From positions 1,615,057,711-1,615,121,710 of the forward strand of contig OY856409.1 of the NCBI GenBank assembly GCA_963693085.1: 64,000 nt of DNA. The letters run 5' to 3'. Below are positions 45,029 to 57,501 of the stretch, piece by piece; position 1 is the stretch's first letter; each line of letters opens with the position of its first letter. The DNA is from Alisma plantago-aquatica. Taxonomy: Eukaryota > Streptophyta > Magnoliopsida > Alismatales > Alismataceae. The translations under genes were made by a program, and so were the position numbers. The notes below the pieces were generated by a model. It saw only the letters and a list, made by a program, of their open reading frames with translations, had not been told where the DNA came from and ran no database searches.

Positions 45029-46480
45029 CTTTCTCATTAAGAGCCTTTTTTATTCCAAATCTAGTTGAACTTGATGAGGTGATTCTACCTCTACAAGTAG
45101 TTGACTTGTCTCCAACATTAGATTATGATGCTAACTTTCCTTCTATGATCCCTTTTGAACCCATTGAGTTGGGAACATGCTTCATGAAGGAATCAGAGCA
45201 ACACTTATGACTTTCTAATGGATCTGGATGTCCCCATTGATCACAATGATGATTACATGATACTTCAAGGATACACATGGCCGTTTACAAATTTATGCTT
45301 GGCTAATAAAACAATTATTTCCATGCTAGAACCATGTCTGCTATGTGGAGATATAGATGATGAGGAGAAACTAGATCTAGATCCTCCACCTAATCTCACA
45401 CTGTTGGTATTTTAAGTGGTGAATTGTTCACCTATTACCTTAGCCTCAAAAAAAGGTAGTCCACCACTATAATTCTTGGAGGAACCACTCCTGAGGAATA
45501 CCCACATGCACCATTCCTAGTATATGACTTGTCTTGAAATCCACTCAAATGCTTTACATTTCTTCTACTAGAAGAGCAATATATGTGGATCTTAGTGGAA
45601 AGATTGTGAGGAGAAAATAATTTCCCTCCAAATGTCATGAATGCCCCTTTGAGCTTCCACGACCACCCAATCATTGAGTTCACCATGAAGCCCCTCTGTT
45701 CAAGACCCCATCGCTCATCAACATTCCCTTCAGCTAGACATTCTTTGAGATACTAGGTATGCATGGTAATCTCTATGAAAATTTTCCCTCATTCCACATT
45801 TAAGCTTCACTCAAGATGAGAAAAATTTTAAGTTGGGGTGGAGGTGGGTGGTACGTGTCCATTCCACACACTTTATCTTTCCTTTTTAGAATTTTTCATT
45901 ATGTTATGTAGTTTGGTTTTAGAAGTTTCAAAAAATCCCTTCTTTTATGATATGGCCTTTATCTACTCGGCTAAATATGCATGTTAATTAGTTAACTCCA
46001 TGAATAAGTGAATCTTTTTGTAATATTTTTCATAAACTATCATTGCTAGAATTTTTTTGGTCCCCTATGACCTTAAGTAGAATTTCTCCTTGGAAAAGTT
46101 GGCAGGCCATAATGGATAGATAGGAATTAAACACAATGTGTCCCTGTTTAAATTTGTAAATGTTTTGTAAAATTTCTTAATTGCCATAAGTTATACATAG
46201 AATTGAATTGATGCCATGATACTCCTGAGGCACTTAATTCCAAACACAATCTACACAAGCCCATCCTCTTTTACATTTCTTCCAGCACCTTCTTACCCCT
46301 CCATTTGTCTAAAAAATAAATCCAAATCAAAAAATGTGCCAAACTCCATGTTTGGGGTGCAATGCCCTTTCCCCTTCTACTGCTTCTTCATACCCCTTAT
46401 AAATTTAAAAGGAGAGTACCACCACGAAAAGATGTCAAAGTGCACAATAAATGCAATCAATGTAATTGCAACAAAGAAAA
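45029..46480 (+). other. Decayed interior of the old gypsy
   Basis: Sequence with short open frames (45218-45415 and 46216-46509) but no recognisable retroviral motif. TTTTAAGTTGGGGTGGAGGT at 45826-45845 looks like an internal polypurine tract such as Athila/Tat elements carry before their long 3' non-coding part. Confidence 0.4.
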
Positions 46481-46863
46481 TGAAAAGGTCCCACTACCCA
46501 AGGCTCTAGTAGAGTGTTAGGAATGGCGATTGGCCCCACATACCACCACTAGTCTTAACTGCACCTTGTCCTCACTCTTTCATAAACCAAGATAAACTTA
46601 TTGACTAGTCATCTATCCTAGTACTACTTTGGGCTGAGCATGTTCCACATACCACACCTAACATTAAATACACACTTTTTCCTTAGTCACACACAAGACA
46701 AGATGAACTTCCTGACTGGTCACCCATCCTTATACTACTCTGGGTTGAGATAGAGTTCTTTAATGATGGGCTCCCTGAAGAGGAGGTGCACTTAGTGATA
46801 TGGGTAGTCTAATCATTTCTTTTAAGATTTTTTAACTAAGTCCTCAACTCCTATGATGTTACA
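46481..46863 (-). repeat. Left LTR of Cassandra-like element, with doubled 5S segment
   Basis: About 383 bp, roughly 90 bp longer than the right LTR because the 5S-derived part occurs twice. A decayed copy is at 46590-46650 (TAGTCATCTATCCTAGTACT) and a better one at 46700-46790. The end GATGTTACA corresponds to GCATATTACA in the other LTR. Confidence 0.72.
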
Positions 46864-46876
46864 ACCTATCCCACTT
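46864..46876 (-). other. Purine tract of Cassandra-like element
   Basis: AAGTGGGATAGGT on the - strand directly abuts the left (3') LTR. Confidence 0.65.
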
Positions 46877-47098
46877 AGGCTCTTGAGTACTCATCAAGGA
46901 TCAACTATATGGCCTCAAAATATTGACCCATTTCAGCGCAGACCTATAATGGCCCATGGACACCTATCTCCCAATCACATAATACTAGCGCAAGGGTGCC
47001 TACATCACCATGGACAACCCTTCCCAATTTTTCTAGACTACACCTCTCAAGACTGGAACCACATGCCCATGTGAACCCCACCTACTGGAGGGGTTTTG

Positions 47099-47110
47099 GT
47101 TCTAATACCA
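47099..47110 (-). other. Primer-binding site of Cassandra-like element
   Basis: TGGTATTAGAAC on the - strand, two transitions away from TGGTATCAGAGC, 2 bp inside the right (5') LTR. Confidence 0.75.
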
Positions 47111-47112
47111 CT

Positions 47113-47403
47113 TGTAATGCTCAGTCCCACTGCCAAAGGTTCTAGTAGAGTGTCATGAATGATGACTGGCCCCACCGACCACCACTAGCCTTAACCACAT
47201 GCTTTGTCCTCACTCATGTGCAACCTAGGATCACTTCCTGACTGGTCACCCATCCCAGTACTACTCTGGTCTGAGCATTCTTAACCATAGAGTTCTTCAA
47301 TGATGGGCTCCCTAAAAAGGAGGTCTACCTTGGTGATATTGGTAGTTCAATCATTAATTTTTAAGATCATTTTATTTGAGGCCTTGAATAATGGCATATT
47401 ACA
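47113..47403 (-). repeat. Right LTR of Cassandra-like element
   Basis: 291 bp, TGTAATGCTCAGTCCCACTG to GGCATATTACA. The 5S-derived part spans about 47226-47345 in reverse orientation. Confidence 0.82.
47226..47345 (-). ncRNA. 5S rRNA-like sequence within the Cassandra LTR
   Basis: On the - strand it follows plant 5S rRNA: GAACTC-like start of box A, then CCAGAGTAGTACTGGGATGG (5S: GAGAGTAGTACTAGGATGG) and GTGACCAGTCAGGAAGTGAT (5S: GTGACCTCCTGGGAAGTCCT). The RNA polymerase III promoter boxes are partly kept. It is not a functional 5S gene and is part of a retroelement LTR. Confidence 0.75.
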
Positions 47404-47470
47404 TCCATTCATTCCTCTTTTCTACCTAGGGGAATCTACATAACCCCAAAACCATCAAATCCATGAACAC

Positions 47471-47475
47471 TATTC
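47471..47475. repeat. Target-site duplication of copia element, left copy
   Basis: TATTC, identical to 57497-57501 on the other side, which proves a single insertion event into the old gypsy element. Confidence 0.92.
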
Positions 47476-49695
47476 TGTTGGGAAATACGGGCACAGAGTA
47501 TAGTAGTAGAAACAAAAAAATTATCTATATGTATTCCCATACAGCAAGATCTTGTCAACTACTATGAAATAGGAAGGATGGTATAACAAGTTATACCTTG
47601 TCATGGAGAAAGTCGAGTGACAACAACTTGCTTCAATGCAACTATTTCTAGTTTCTCTTGGACCGTAGTTGTGCACCTCCTGGTCTTCACTACGAACAAC
47701 AAACATGATAGCTTATGTAGCGAATCATGTGGTCTCGCCACAGACTACAGGCTGACTTTGCTATCTTTGAAGCATTCAAAGGACTCCTTCCTCTAGAGTA
47801 GTCCACATGAACCAACTAGAACAAATAGGAAGGAGTTGTCCCTCCCGTTGGCATACTAGTCACCATCTTGCTCTCCCATAACAACGATCCTCAGTTGTTC
47901 TCTCTCACAGCTATCCCTCCCTTATTCGGTGGACTTACTTGGGCTCTAACAGTTACCACAACTAAAGAGGATAACAATTGTCAAAGTAACTAATTCACAG
48001 TTAATATTGTTTTGTTGTTGTACTCTGGGAAGCCCCTAGTACCCCTCTATTTATAGGTGGGGTTTGGGCCAAGGTTCCCAATCTATTTGGGATCTGTGTA
48101 GGAGTGGAAGGGCCAAGAAGATATTGAATTTTCACAACTTGCAAACCACAAGATGGTCTTATAGTGACCCATACGATCATTTGGTCACATGAGACGGTCG
48201 TCTCGCACTGTTAAACAATCATTTGGCAGTTTCCCAATGGCATACAAATTTGGCAATTTCAATTCCAATTAATATCATATATTAAATCTTGCACCACAAA
48301 TAATGTGCAATCGAACAGGTTTGGGTAACATTTAGAACCTTCATTTAGCCCCAAATGATCCATCTCACCCATGCAAGATGCCCATCTCACTCATCCAGAC
48401 GGCTGTCTGGTGAGCCTGACTCAAGCCAATCAGTTTAAAAGTTTGAAGTGGTCGATTCACTCCTCAATTTGGGAAGAACTTAGCCAATTCCAAATTTGAT
48501 TTTCCTGAAAACCCAAACGGCTGTCTCAACACTTGAGACACTCGTCTGGCTTCCCAAATAGCCATCTCACCCTATGAGATTTTTTTCTGGCAGTCCAGCC
48601 AGCCAATTTGTTGTGTGAATTTAATACATAAACATTTTAATAATCAATCCAATCACCATTCAAGATAAACTTTTCTTCTAGATGAGTTCCTTTGTGTGTG
48701 ACCCTATAGGTTCCATACCACATTGCCAGTAAATGTCCATAACTAGCTTATGACATCATAAGTAAGGAGTGGTGCCTAGTCACACATCAGTGCTACCCAA
48801 GAGAATGGAAAGTTGGAGAACAACTTAAACCTACAATTTTTGTAAGGTGTTGTAGTGATTGTATAATTCCTTTATCTCTAATATCAATTACGAACTCAAG
48901 GCATGGAATCATCATCCTCTCAATGTTCAATCCATGTTCCTTGTACCAAGACTAGACTATCTGAGATAATGTAACCTCAATAACCCATATTGATTTACAT
49001 GCACATGTGCATGCTTTTCTCAGTCTCGCTTATCAAGTGGTCAGGACATCATAGTGCAGTAGGAGGGAAAAATCCCATTTCTATCACTCAAATTCTATCC
49101 CCATATGTTAAAGTCACCCACTCATCACCTTTATGACAACCCATATTTTAGTACTACGTTTGATGATGTCAAAGTGTACCCCGACATGTGATGAGTGCAG
49201 TGATTTTAGGTCTAAGAATCACAATCACCACCTTCACTATGAGAGATGACTATGACCACCAATGGTAGTTTCCACGTGTCACTCTCAAGGTGGGTCTGTC
49301 TGATACACTTTTCCCTAACATGTATCTATTTTCGTGGTTTGATATTGTCATATCATGACTAATGAGATTCAATCATCAACCAATCCACACTCTAGTCTTA
49401 TGTGTTACTGGTGTCTATCTACCTTCTATAGCAACAACTGACTAGAGACATAATGAGAATATGTATATGTACTATTAACATTTGTATTATCTCGTTTCCC
49501 CAAGGCTAATACTTGAAGATGTACGTCATTGAGTAATATTATTCCATAGACATTCAGAATATTTCCTCATTGTCTCATAACTGAGTGGAACAGAATGAAT
49601 TGGAATTTTTCCTTTATAAGTATTAATCAAATCCTTTATGGTATATGTCATGTCAATCATCATATGATTTGATCTATGGGCATACCTTACCAATA
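47476..49695 (-). repeat. Left (3') LTR of copia element
   Basis: 2220 bp, collinear with 55324-57496 with many substitutions and small gaps. TATA box on the - strand near 48048-48056 (CTATAAATAG), conserved in the other LTR near 55912-55921. Confidence 0.92.
48048..48056 (-). promoter_or_regulatory. TATA box in left copia LTR
   Basis: TATAAATAG on the - strand, within CCCCTCTATTTATAGG on the + strand. The same stretch occurs in the right LTR at about 55910-55925. Confidence 0.52.
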
Positions 49696-49706
49696 GACTC
49701 CCACTT
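49696..49706 (-). other. Polypurine tract of copia element
   Basis: AAGTGGGAGTC on the - strand adjacent to the 3' LTR, the typical copia purine tract. Confidence 0.88.
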
Positions 49707-52350
49707 GCACTTAGAGGCAATCACCCATGAATCTCATTCTAAGTGATCCAAACATGTCCACCATGTTTTTGCTACACAAATGCTTTATTCAGTGGGTTAG
49801 CAACACTCTGCTATTAAGCGGTATATTTCATGTTTCTTATCTCTTTTCTTTGATATGTACTACAATAATTTGTATCTAATATTCCCTACTTAACAAGTTG
49901 CTCCAATGTTCTCACAGTATCAATATTGAGTCATCAATGGTTGGAACTTCTATAAGTTCATCACATGAACTTTTAGATCCATATAGTATCATGTTGTGTT
50001 CATAATACAAGTATATTTTACTTCTATTATACAATAGAATTAATGGCTATTAGTTCTAAATCCTTCCAAATAACATCATTTCTCCTTTTAAATCAAAGAT
50101 ATTATTGCCATTTCTTTGTCATTATGGAATCTTGCATCTATGTAACACTTTACATCCAATTGTTCCTTCTATTTCTATCCTCATTGACTAGAAATTCATC
50201 CTTAACTACTTCTCAATTACGAATGGATACCTTTAATTACATTCCAATAACATTTATTAGAATCATCTTGTCATGCCCAATACATACAAGATTATATGGC
50301 ATAAGTACACTTGTAGCATTCATGATAGATCCATTGCTACAGTCTATGGTATCTTAATCGTGGAGTTTCCATTCTTCACAAGAATTAGAAAAAAAGGTTC
50401 GTGAGAGACCAATCTGGATTCTCTCTTATTGAATCCTTTTCGTGTTGAACTCTTTCAACATATTGCTATTTTCTATGCTCGAACTTCCATTGTGAAACAT
50501 TGAAGAACTATCTCTATAGATCTTGATCCTTATCTCATAAGATGTTTCACTTAATCCTTCTCTGTTGAAGGGACTCTCATGACAAATCTCAATATTCATA
50601 GTCTTGAGATGTCATTCCTCACCATATGTGGAATATTCATATATTCTACCACTAAATCTTTTGCAATCGCATATTTTTTTTGTCTTGATTCAAGTCAAAC
50701 TCTTTGACTATCTTTTCAAGTCAAAAGATTCCATCTCTAATACGCTTGTTTTAATCCCAGATTGAACTTTGTAGTTTATAGACTTTATTTGCTTCTTGAA
50801 GTTATAAAACCTTTTAAGTTGTTTCACATACACATCCTTTGGTGTATTCCTTTCAAGGAATCCAGTTTCTAACTTCATATGCCAAATCTCTTAGTTTATT
50901 TTGACTACAACAACAAGCAAGACAATTGGTAAAGGAATTTCTATCATGTTTAACAACTTGAACTGATTTGAAAAATTTATTCAACCAATATTTCCTTTTA
51001 TGTTATCCATGTAGGTCTTAGCCACAATACCCTATTGCACCCTTTAGGTATTACCCCTTTATGTGGCACTATCAAGGTCCTACCTTGTTAGCTTACATGG
51101 ATCCCATAATGACATGAGCCATTGCTTAGATTATGGTACTTAATAGCTTCTATTTGATTAGTTGGCTCATCCTATTATGAACAACCTATCTGAATCGATG
51201 GATTCACAATCCAGCAATATCAGTCATGTTTTACTTGAACTATTTTGTTCTGTGTTATATGACAAACTTGAGATTCCAAAACATCTTGTGATTGTCTTAG
51301 TTTTCATTGTATCTCTCTGTTGATCTCAAACATTTTGAGTTCTACTTTTACTCCGACTAATTCTTTAGGAACTCAGTTATCCTATTAAAAATATTTTGTT
51401 ATTGGATTGGGATTAACAGTAACATTCAACAATTATGGTTTATAGATAAACCTTTTCAAGAAACTATTTTCTCAATGTAGGTTTCAATCCTATAGACATA
51501 TTGGGACATTCCCAAATCCTATCATATATGATGTCTTATAAACCATTCAAATGGTACATTATTTACTGATAGGTATATATTTATGAGGATATAAGAAGTT
51601 TAGATTAATTGATAAATATATCATCACTCATCATGGTATAACTCTTTCATTCTGACACATCATCATGTTCAGATGGATTTGACTTGTGACCCATTATCAT
51701 GGTTCTCTTTTAAGGTTCTCAAGATATTGATGCAAAGTATTTCAACATTTGATCTCATCAAAGTTTCTTAATACTTTCATCAAAGTCATACTTCGTATAA
51801 TCTCCTTGAACACTTTAAGAGATTTGTGTTTCTATTTTACTGAGTACATATCATCATATTACTAGTAAGTTGAACGAAGTATGAGAAATCATCGAAAGCA
51901 TTCATTCCATAAGATCTTCATGCATCATATGTATGAGTTCTAGTGGAAAACTTATCCTCCCACTACATTTACTGAACGATGTCATATCACATTATGTACA
52001 AGAAAGAATTGCATATTTCCTTTAGGTTCACCAACCAAGGGAATCTATATTAACATCAATATGTATTATAAACATGCATTTCTTTATGTACATCAAAGGT
52101 GACTTTTGCTAATGAAAATCTTGAGTTATCAATTACAATCCTTTGGTATTGACGCTATAGATTTTATCCTAAGATTCTTTCAAAATAAAATCATTGGATA
52201 TTTGGGCATGCCATGCTAGATCATACATTTTCATATAGAAATATCTTACTTTATTGATATATCATCCTTGTCAAACAAGATGCTTTAAAGTAAATGTTTA
52301 TATTTAATGGCATAATGAAGTAGTAGTTCTACTAACTCTATTAAATGCCC
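49707..52350 (-). pseudogene. Decayed pol region of copia element
   Basis: In the place of integrase and reverse transcriptase, the - strand frames show only faint copia-like traces, for example FDDFSYFVQL around 51890 that could be the DDFSRY segment of integrase. No catalytic motif of reverse transcriptase is legible. Stops are dense in every frame. The call rests mainly on position between gag and purine tract. Confidence 0.45.
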
Positions 52351-52379
52351 ATTGGGCTAAGATAAATTTAAATATAGAC

Positions 52380-53400
52380 TAAAACTTCTGCAACACTTAA
52401 TATGCCTTGTCCATCTTTTTCCTTCCATGAAGGCCTTTACTTCTTGTCAGAGCATGCACATCAATATGTCAGATCTCTGTTTTGTATCACACATCAAAAT
52501 GAAGAAGTAATCAAATTTATCTTATAATGTTTATGCATGAAGTGGAGGCCTCAGTGCCTTCCTTCTTCTTCTTTAACTCCTCTAACTAGAATGGGCAATT
52601 TCTTCTCCAATGTCCAGGATAGTGACAATGATGACAATTGCCTCTTATTTTCTTCACACCTCCCATTGCCTTGAGATCTAAAGATTTGGGCTTCTAGCTA
52701 GTTTTAGAACTCTTTTTATCCTTGCCTTTGTCTTTAGACTTCCCCTTTATCATGTTGATCATCATCACAAGACTTGGTCTTGTCTTTCTTCATTTGTCCC
52801 TCAGCTATTCTCAACATGCCCAACAACTCTGTCAATGACTTGTCAAAGTCGTTCATGTTGTAGTTCATGACAAATTGACTATATGATTCTGGTAGAGACT
52901 ACAATATTACGTCAGTGGCCAACTCTTAACCCAAGGGGAATACAAGTATAGCTATATTCTCCACATACCCAATAAGCTTGAGCACATGAGGACCTACTAG
53001 ATCTCCTTCTACCACGTTACATGTGAACATTTCCTTGGAGACATCATATCTCTATTATCATGCCTGATCTTGGAACATGTTCTTGAGATGTGAGACCATC
53101 TCAGTCGTATCCATGTTCTCATGCTACCTTTGCAACTCATAGTTCATGGATCATAGTATCAGACACTTGACATCCATGTCATCTTCAGTATGTTTCTTGT
53201 AAGCTTCCTTGTCAACCTTTGGTGCTTTTGAGGTAGTTTCTCTAGTTCTGACATTTTTAGGACATAGATATTGCACTCTTGTGTGAGAACAATTCTCAAT
53301 GTCCTAAACCAGTCATGGAAGTTTTTCCCAGTTATTTTTCCCTTCTCAAGGACCGATCATAGAGAAAAGTGATTGTTGCTTGTTGTCATTTGATTCTACA
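52380..53400 (-). pseudogene. gag: Copia gag remnant with zinc knuckle
   Basis: Read leftward, the frames give LATDVILQSLPESYSQFVMN followed by YNMNDFDKSL and ELLGMLRIAEGQMKK, characteristic of the gag (UBN2-like) domain of copia elements. A Lys-rich stretch and the zinc knuckle CHHCHYPGHWRRNC (52594-52638) follow. All four zinc ligands are kept. Several stops and shifts interrupt the frame. Confidence 0.85.
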
Positions 53401-54680
53401 AAAGAATTTGCAATTTTGTCAAAAACTCATTTTTGATTTGATTTGATTTGATTAAAATTTGTGCAATAATAATTAGGTCATTTTTTAAAGCATATTAGGT
53501 CGTTAATTCATTATCATTCTAATTATTTTGATCAAATTGACAACCCTCATGTATCAATTCAGAAAATTGTAGTGAATCAATTTTCTAATGAGCAAGATTC
53601 AAGACAATTCAACCATGGCCCGACCAACGCCACAAAACACAGTTAACTACTAAGATAGGCAACTTTTTCTAGTTGCATGATATGCAATTCTTGATAGACA
53701 ATATGTGCAACGCCTTGCCATAATCATATGTATGCTTTTGGGCCCAAACACTCTGAGAATCGCCAGTTAAGCTTGACCCAATAGTCAATAGGATAATATG
53801 CACCCCACGGAGGAGGAACCTATATTATTAGCACCACACTTCCACAATAACAACACACCACACGGAGGCATAACCTATGCTTAGTCAAACAAGTTCTTCA
53901 TGTGTATTGTGATTGGATAGCATCTTAGACTTAATATGTTTGATTTGAAAGACTTCATATATATCATATAATATATACATATACATTATCCAATCACCAC
54001 ATATATAGTACATATCATATACATGTTGTATCCCACAACATAAACATGCAATATAAAAAAAAGAGTGATAGTTATGGACATGTATACTATAATTCCTTGG
54101 AGCCACAAGGAATTACTACCACTTAGGTCAATCATCACATCACATGTATGAACTTGTTGTTGGTGTAGACATGTGCTTGTCAATCTGGGTAGTTCGGTTC
54201 AACCCTTGAACTGGTCGTCTCACCTATTGGTCGGTCAGTTGGTCATCACAGATGGTTGCCTAGCCTCCTATCCAACTGATGCTTATACTCCTTCCAAATG
54301 ATCAATTGGGCCCACTAAACATTCATCTGATTCCATGATCTTGTCCTTCATGGTCCTCTAGACGTTCGGCTCGCTCACGAACTAGTTGTCTCATCAGACA
54401 ATGATTGTCTTCCTCATCATTGTAAGAAATGAAACTATATTGCAATTAAACTACTACATTGTAAAGAGAAACCTCTAGTTACATTCAAGGGGAGCAAAGG
54501 TAGGAAATAATTAACTTTACATTGGGAAGAAGGAGGTAAAGGCTCGATAAGCAGATTGAGAGAAATAGGTAAAACCAAACCATCCAACCACACACAGATA
54601 TAGGTTTTAGGCCATAACTAAGATACACATCCACCATCAAAACTACTTTTAGGGCAATGCGTGTAAAGCATATATCTATC

Positions 54681-54702
54681 ATATATATATATATATATAT
54701 AT
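54681..54702. repeat. (AT)11 microsatellite
   Basis: Pure AT dinucleotides directly left of the short inverted-repeat element. Confidence 0.97.
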
Positions 54703-55096
54703 AGAGTCAGGCTAGAATACACTCGAGTGTACGGATCGCACGAATACACTCAAGTGTGTTTGCATATGAAGACTATTTTTTGCAAATTGTAAACCATTGA
54801 TCTTCACCGCCAAACAATAACTAGGATACATACAAATTTTAAGCCCATTTGGATGAGTGTAAATCACTCATCCAAGGGCAACAAAATCAACGCGTGAAAC
54901 TAATTTGAAATGCATAATTTTTGTGGTCTTCATAACATGAGCTATACATATCCAAATGTGCTCAAATTTTGTGTATGAGTTGTTCACAAGATGTTTAAGA
55001 AGATCAATAGATTAGATTTTCAAAAAAAATATTGCATCATAAAATACTACGTGAGTGTATTCCGCTCTGGATACACTCGAGTGTATTCTAGCCTAA

Positions 55097-55100
<4 letters not shown>
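54703..55100. mobile_element. MITE-like element with 31-bp inverted repeats
   Basis: AGAGTCAGGCTAGAATACAC at 54703 continues with TCGAGTGTACG, and the inverse at 55070-55100 reads AGAGTTAGGCTAGAATACAC and continues TCGAGTGTATC. About 29 of 31 bases match. Each arm contains the perfect palindrome CACTCGAGTG. A third related motif, CACTCAAGTGTG, follows at 54747. The element is 398 bp, non-coding, and flanked on both sides by microsatellite DNA, so a target duplication (TA or AT) cannot be told from the repeats. The transposon superfamily is not assigned. Confidence 0.85.
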
Positions 55101-55160
<60 letters not shown>

Positions 55161-55176
55161 GTGTGTGTGTGTGTGT
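55098..55176. repeat. (CT)n(AT)n(GT)n compound microsatellite
   Basis: CT repeats to 55120, AT repeats 55121-55157 and GT repeats 55161-55176, immediately right of the MITE-like element and matching the AT run on its left. Confidence 0.97.
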
Positions 55177-55310
55177 TAGTTTGGGATTATGTGGTCTTTG
55201 ATCGGATATGCATATGAGACATTTTAAATATTCACATCATATGCTTTAAATAAATGATTAAACTAGAATATGATCATATGAATTATCCTAAAACATAGTA
55301 AATTGACGTG

Positions 55311-55322
55311 GCTTTGATACCA
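55311..55322 (-). other. Primer-binding site of copia element
   Basis: TGGTATCAAAGC on the - strand, one transition from the tRNA-iMet complement TGGTATCAGAGC, adjacent to the 5' LTR at 55324. Confidence 0.85.
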
Positions 55323-55323
55323 C

Positions 55324-57496
55324 TGTTGGAAAATGCGGGCATAAAGTATAGCAGCGGAAACAAAAAATTTATATATTTGTATTCCCATAACAGCAAGATT
55401 GAGTCAAATACTATGAAATTGGAAGGATGGTTTAATGAGTTATACCTGGTCCTGGAGCAAGTCCAACGACAACAACTTGCTTCAATGCAAATGGTTCCCA
55501 TTTCTCTTAGACGGTGGTTGTGCAGCTCCCAATCTTCACCATGAACAATGAATGCAATAGCTTCTGCAATGACTCATGTGGTCTCACCATGGATTGCAGG
55601 CTGACTTTTCTCTCCTAGAAGAATCCAAAGGACTCATATATCTAAAGTAGTCCATATGGACCAACTAAAACTCCTATTGTTCAACTAGAACAAATAGAAA
55701 TCATTGTCTCTCCTATTGGCATACTAGTCACTAAATTCTCTCTGGCAATAATGATCCTCAATTGTTCTCTCATGTAGCTATCCCTCCCTTATTGGGTAGG
55801 ACTTGCTTGGGTTCTCTCAGTTACCACAACCACATAGGAGAACAATTGTTAGAGATACTAATTCTGAGTTGATGTTGTTGTGTTGTTGTACTGGGAAGCC
55901 CCTAGTATCCCTCTATTTATAGGCGGGGTTTAGTTCAAGGTTCCTAGTCTATTTGGGATCTATGCGGGAGTGGAAGGGACTGGAAGATCTTGAATTTTTG
56001 CAACCTACAAACCACAAGATAGTCATCTCGCACTGCCAAACAACCATTTGGCAGCTTCCCAGTCACACACGAATTTGTCAATTTTAGTTCCAATTAATAA
56101 CACATATTAATTCCTTGCACCACAAGTAATGTGTAATCGAACAAGTTTGGGAAACATCCAAAACATTCATTCGGCCCCAGCTGAGTTGTCTCATGCATGC
56201 AAAATTCCCCTCTCAGACACCCAGACAGCTGTCTAGTGAGCCTGAGTTGAGCCGGTTGGTTCAACAGTTTGAATCGGTTGGTTCACTCCTCAATTTGAGA
56301 AGAACTTAGCCAATTTGAACTTTAATCGGCCTAAAAACCCCAAACAACCATCTCAACACTTGAGATGCTCATTTGGCGATGGTCGTTTGGCTATCCATTC
56401 AGCCAATCTGTTGCATGAATTGAATACCTAAACACTTTAGTAATCAATCCAATCATCATTCAAGATAAACTCCTCTTCTAGATGAGTTCCCTTGTATGTG
56501 ACCCTATAGGTCCCATATCACGTTGGAAATGAATGTCCATAACTTGTTTATGACATCACAAGCAAGGAGCGGTGCCTAGCCATGCATCAGTGCTACCCAA
56601 GTGAATGGAAAGTTGGAGAACAACTTCAATCTACAATCTGTGTAAGGTGTTGCAGTGATTGTATAATTCCTTTGTCTCTGACATACAAGATGAACTTGAG
56701 GCATGGAATTGTCATCCTCTCAATGTTCAATCCATGTTATTTGAACAAAGAGCAACTATCTGAGATATTGTGACCTCAATATCCCATATTGATTCAAATG
56801 TGCATGCACATGTGTTTCTCAGTCTTTCTTATCAAGTGGCCAGGACATCATACTCCATTAGGAGGAACAAATACCATCTCTATCACTCACAGTCTATTCT
56901 CATGAGTTAAAGTCACCCAATTGTCACCTTTATGACAACTGATGTTTTAGTATTGTGTCTTATGATGTCAAAGCGTACCCAACGAAATGTGACGAGTGTA
57001 GTGATTTTAGATCTAAGAATCACAATCACCACCTTCACTATGAGAGATGACTATGGCCTCCAATGAAGGTTTCCATGTGTCACTCTCAAGGTGGATTTTT
57101 TAGATACATTGTTCCCTAAAATGTATCTATATGTTCAGTTTGATATTTCCATATCATGACTAATGAGATTCTATCATCAACCAACCCACACTCTAGTCTT
57201 ATGTGTTTTTTGTGTTTATCTACCTTTCAAAGGAGCAACTGACTACGGATATAATGAGAATATGTATATGTACTCTTACCACCCATATGTTCTCATTTGC
57301 CCAAGGCAAATACTTGAAGACATACGTCATTAAGTAATGTTATTCTCTACACATTCATAATATTTCCTCATTATCTCATAACTAAGTGAAATAGAATGAA
57401 TTGGAAGTTTGCCTTTATAAGTATTAATCAAATCCTTTATGGTAAATTTCATGTCAATCATCACATGATTTGCTCTATGGGCATACCTTACCAACA
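55324..57496 (-). repeat. Right (5') LTR of copia element
   Basis: 2173 bp, TGTTGGAAAATGCGGGC to CCTTACCAACA. The right border is fixed by the TATTC duplication at 57497-57501. Confidence 0.92.
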
Positions 57497-57501
57497 TATT
57501 C

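Larger units (their letters stand above)
46481..47403 (-). mobile_element. Cassandra-like TRIM with 5S rRNA-derived LTRs
   Basis: Short LTRs (about 46481-46863 and 47113-47403) flank a 249-bp non-coding interior with a tRNA-iMet-type primer site (47099-47110) and a purine tract (46864-46876), all for - orientation. Each LTR carries reverse-complement 5S rRNA sequence including GGTCACCCATCC (46718-46729 and 47244-47255), the complement of the 5S internal promoter part GGATGGGTGACC, followed by AGTACTACTCTGG or TATACTACTCTGG. LTRs with embedded 5S sequence define Cassandra elements. The left LTR start is approximate and no target duplication was confirmed. Confidence 0.82.
47476..57496 (-). mobile_element. 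Copia-type LTR retrotransposon, decayed, with perfect TSD
   Basis: Direct LTRs at 47476-49695 and 55324-57496 (TGTTGG...CCAACA or CCAATA). The 5-bp duplication TATTC lies at 47471-47475 and 57497-57501. A tRNA-Met-type primer site (55311-55322) and purine tract (49696-49706, AAGTGGGAGTC on the - strand) fix the - orientation. The 5.6-kb interior contains a gag remnant with a clear zinc knuckle and heavily mutated pol. The short inverted-repeat element at 54703-55100 is inserted near its 5' end. Confidence 0.93.

Noticed and set aside
47226..47345. Independent 5S rRNA gene
   Set aside because: The 5S similarity is partial and mutated, and it lies within paired LTRs with primer site and purine tract. 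The Cassandra explanation accounts for all of it.
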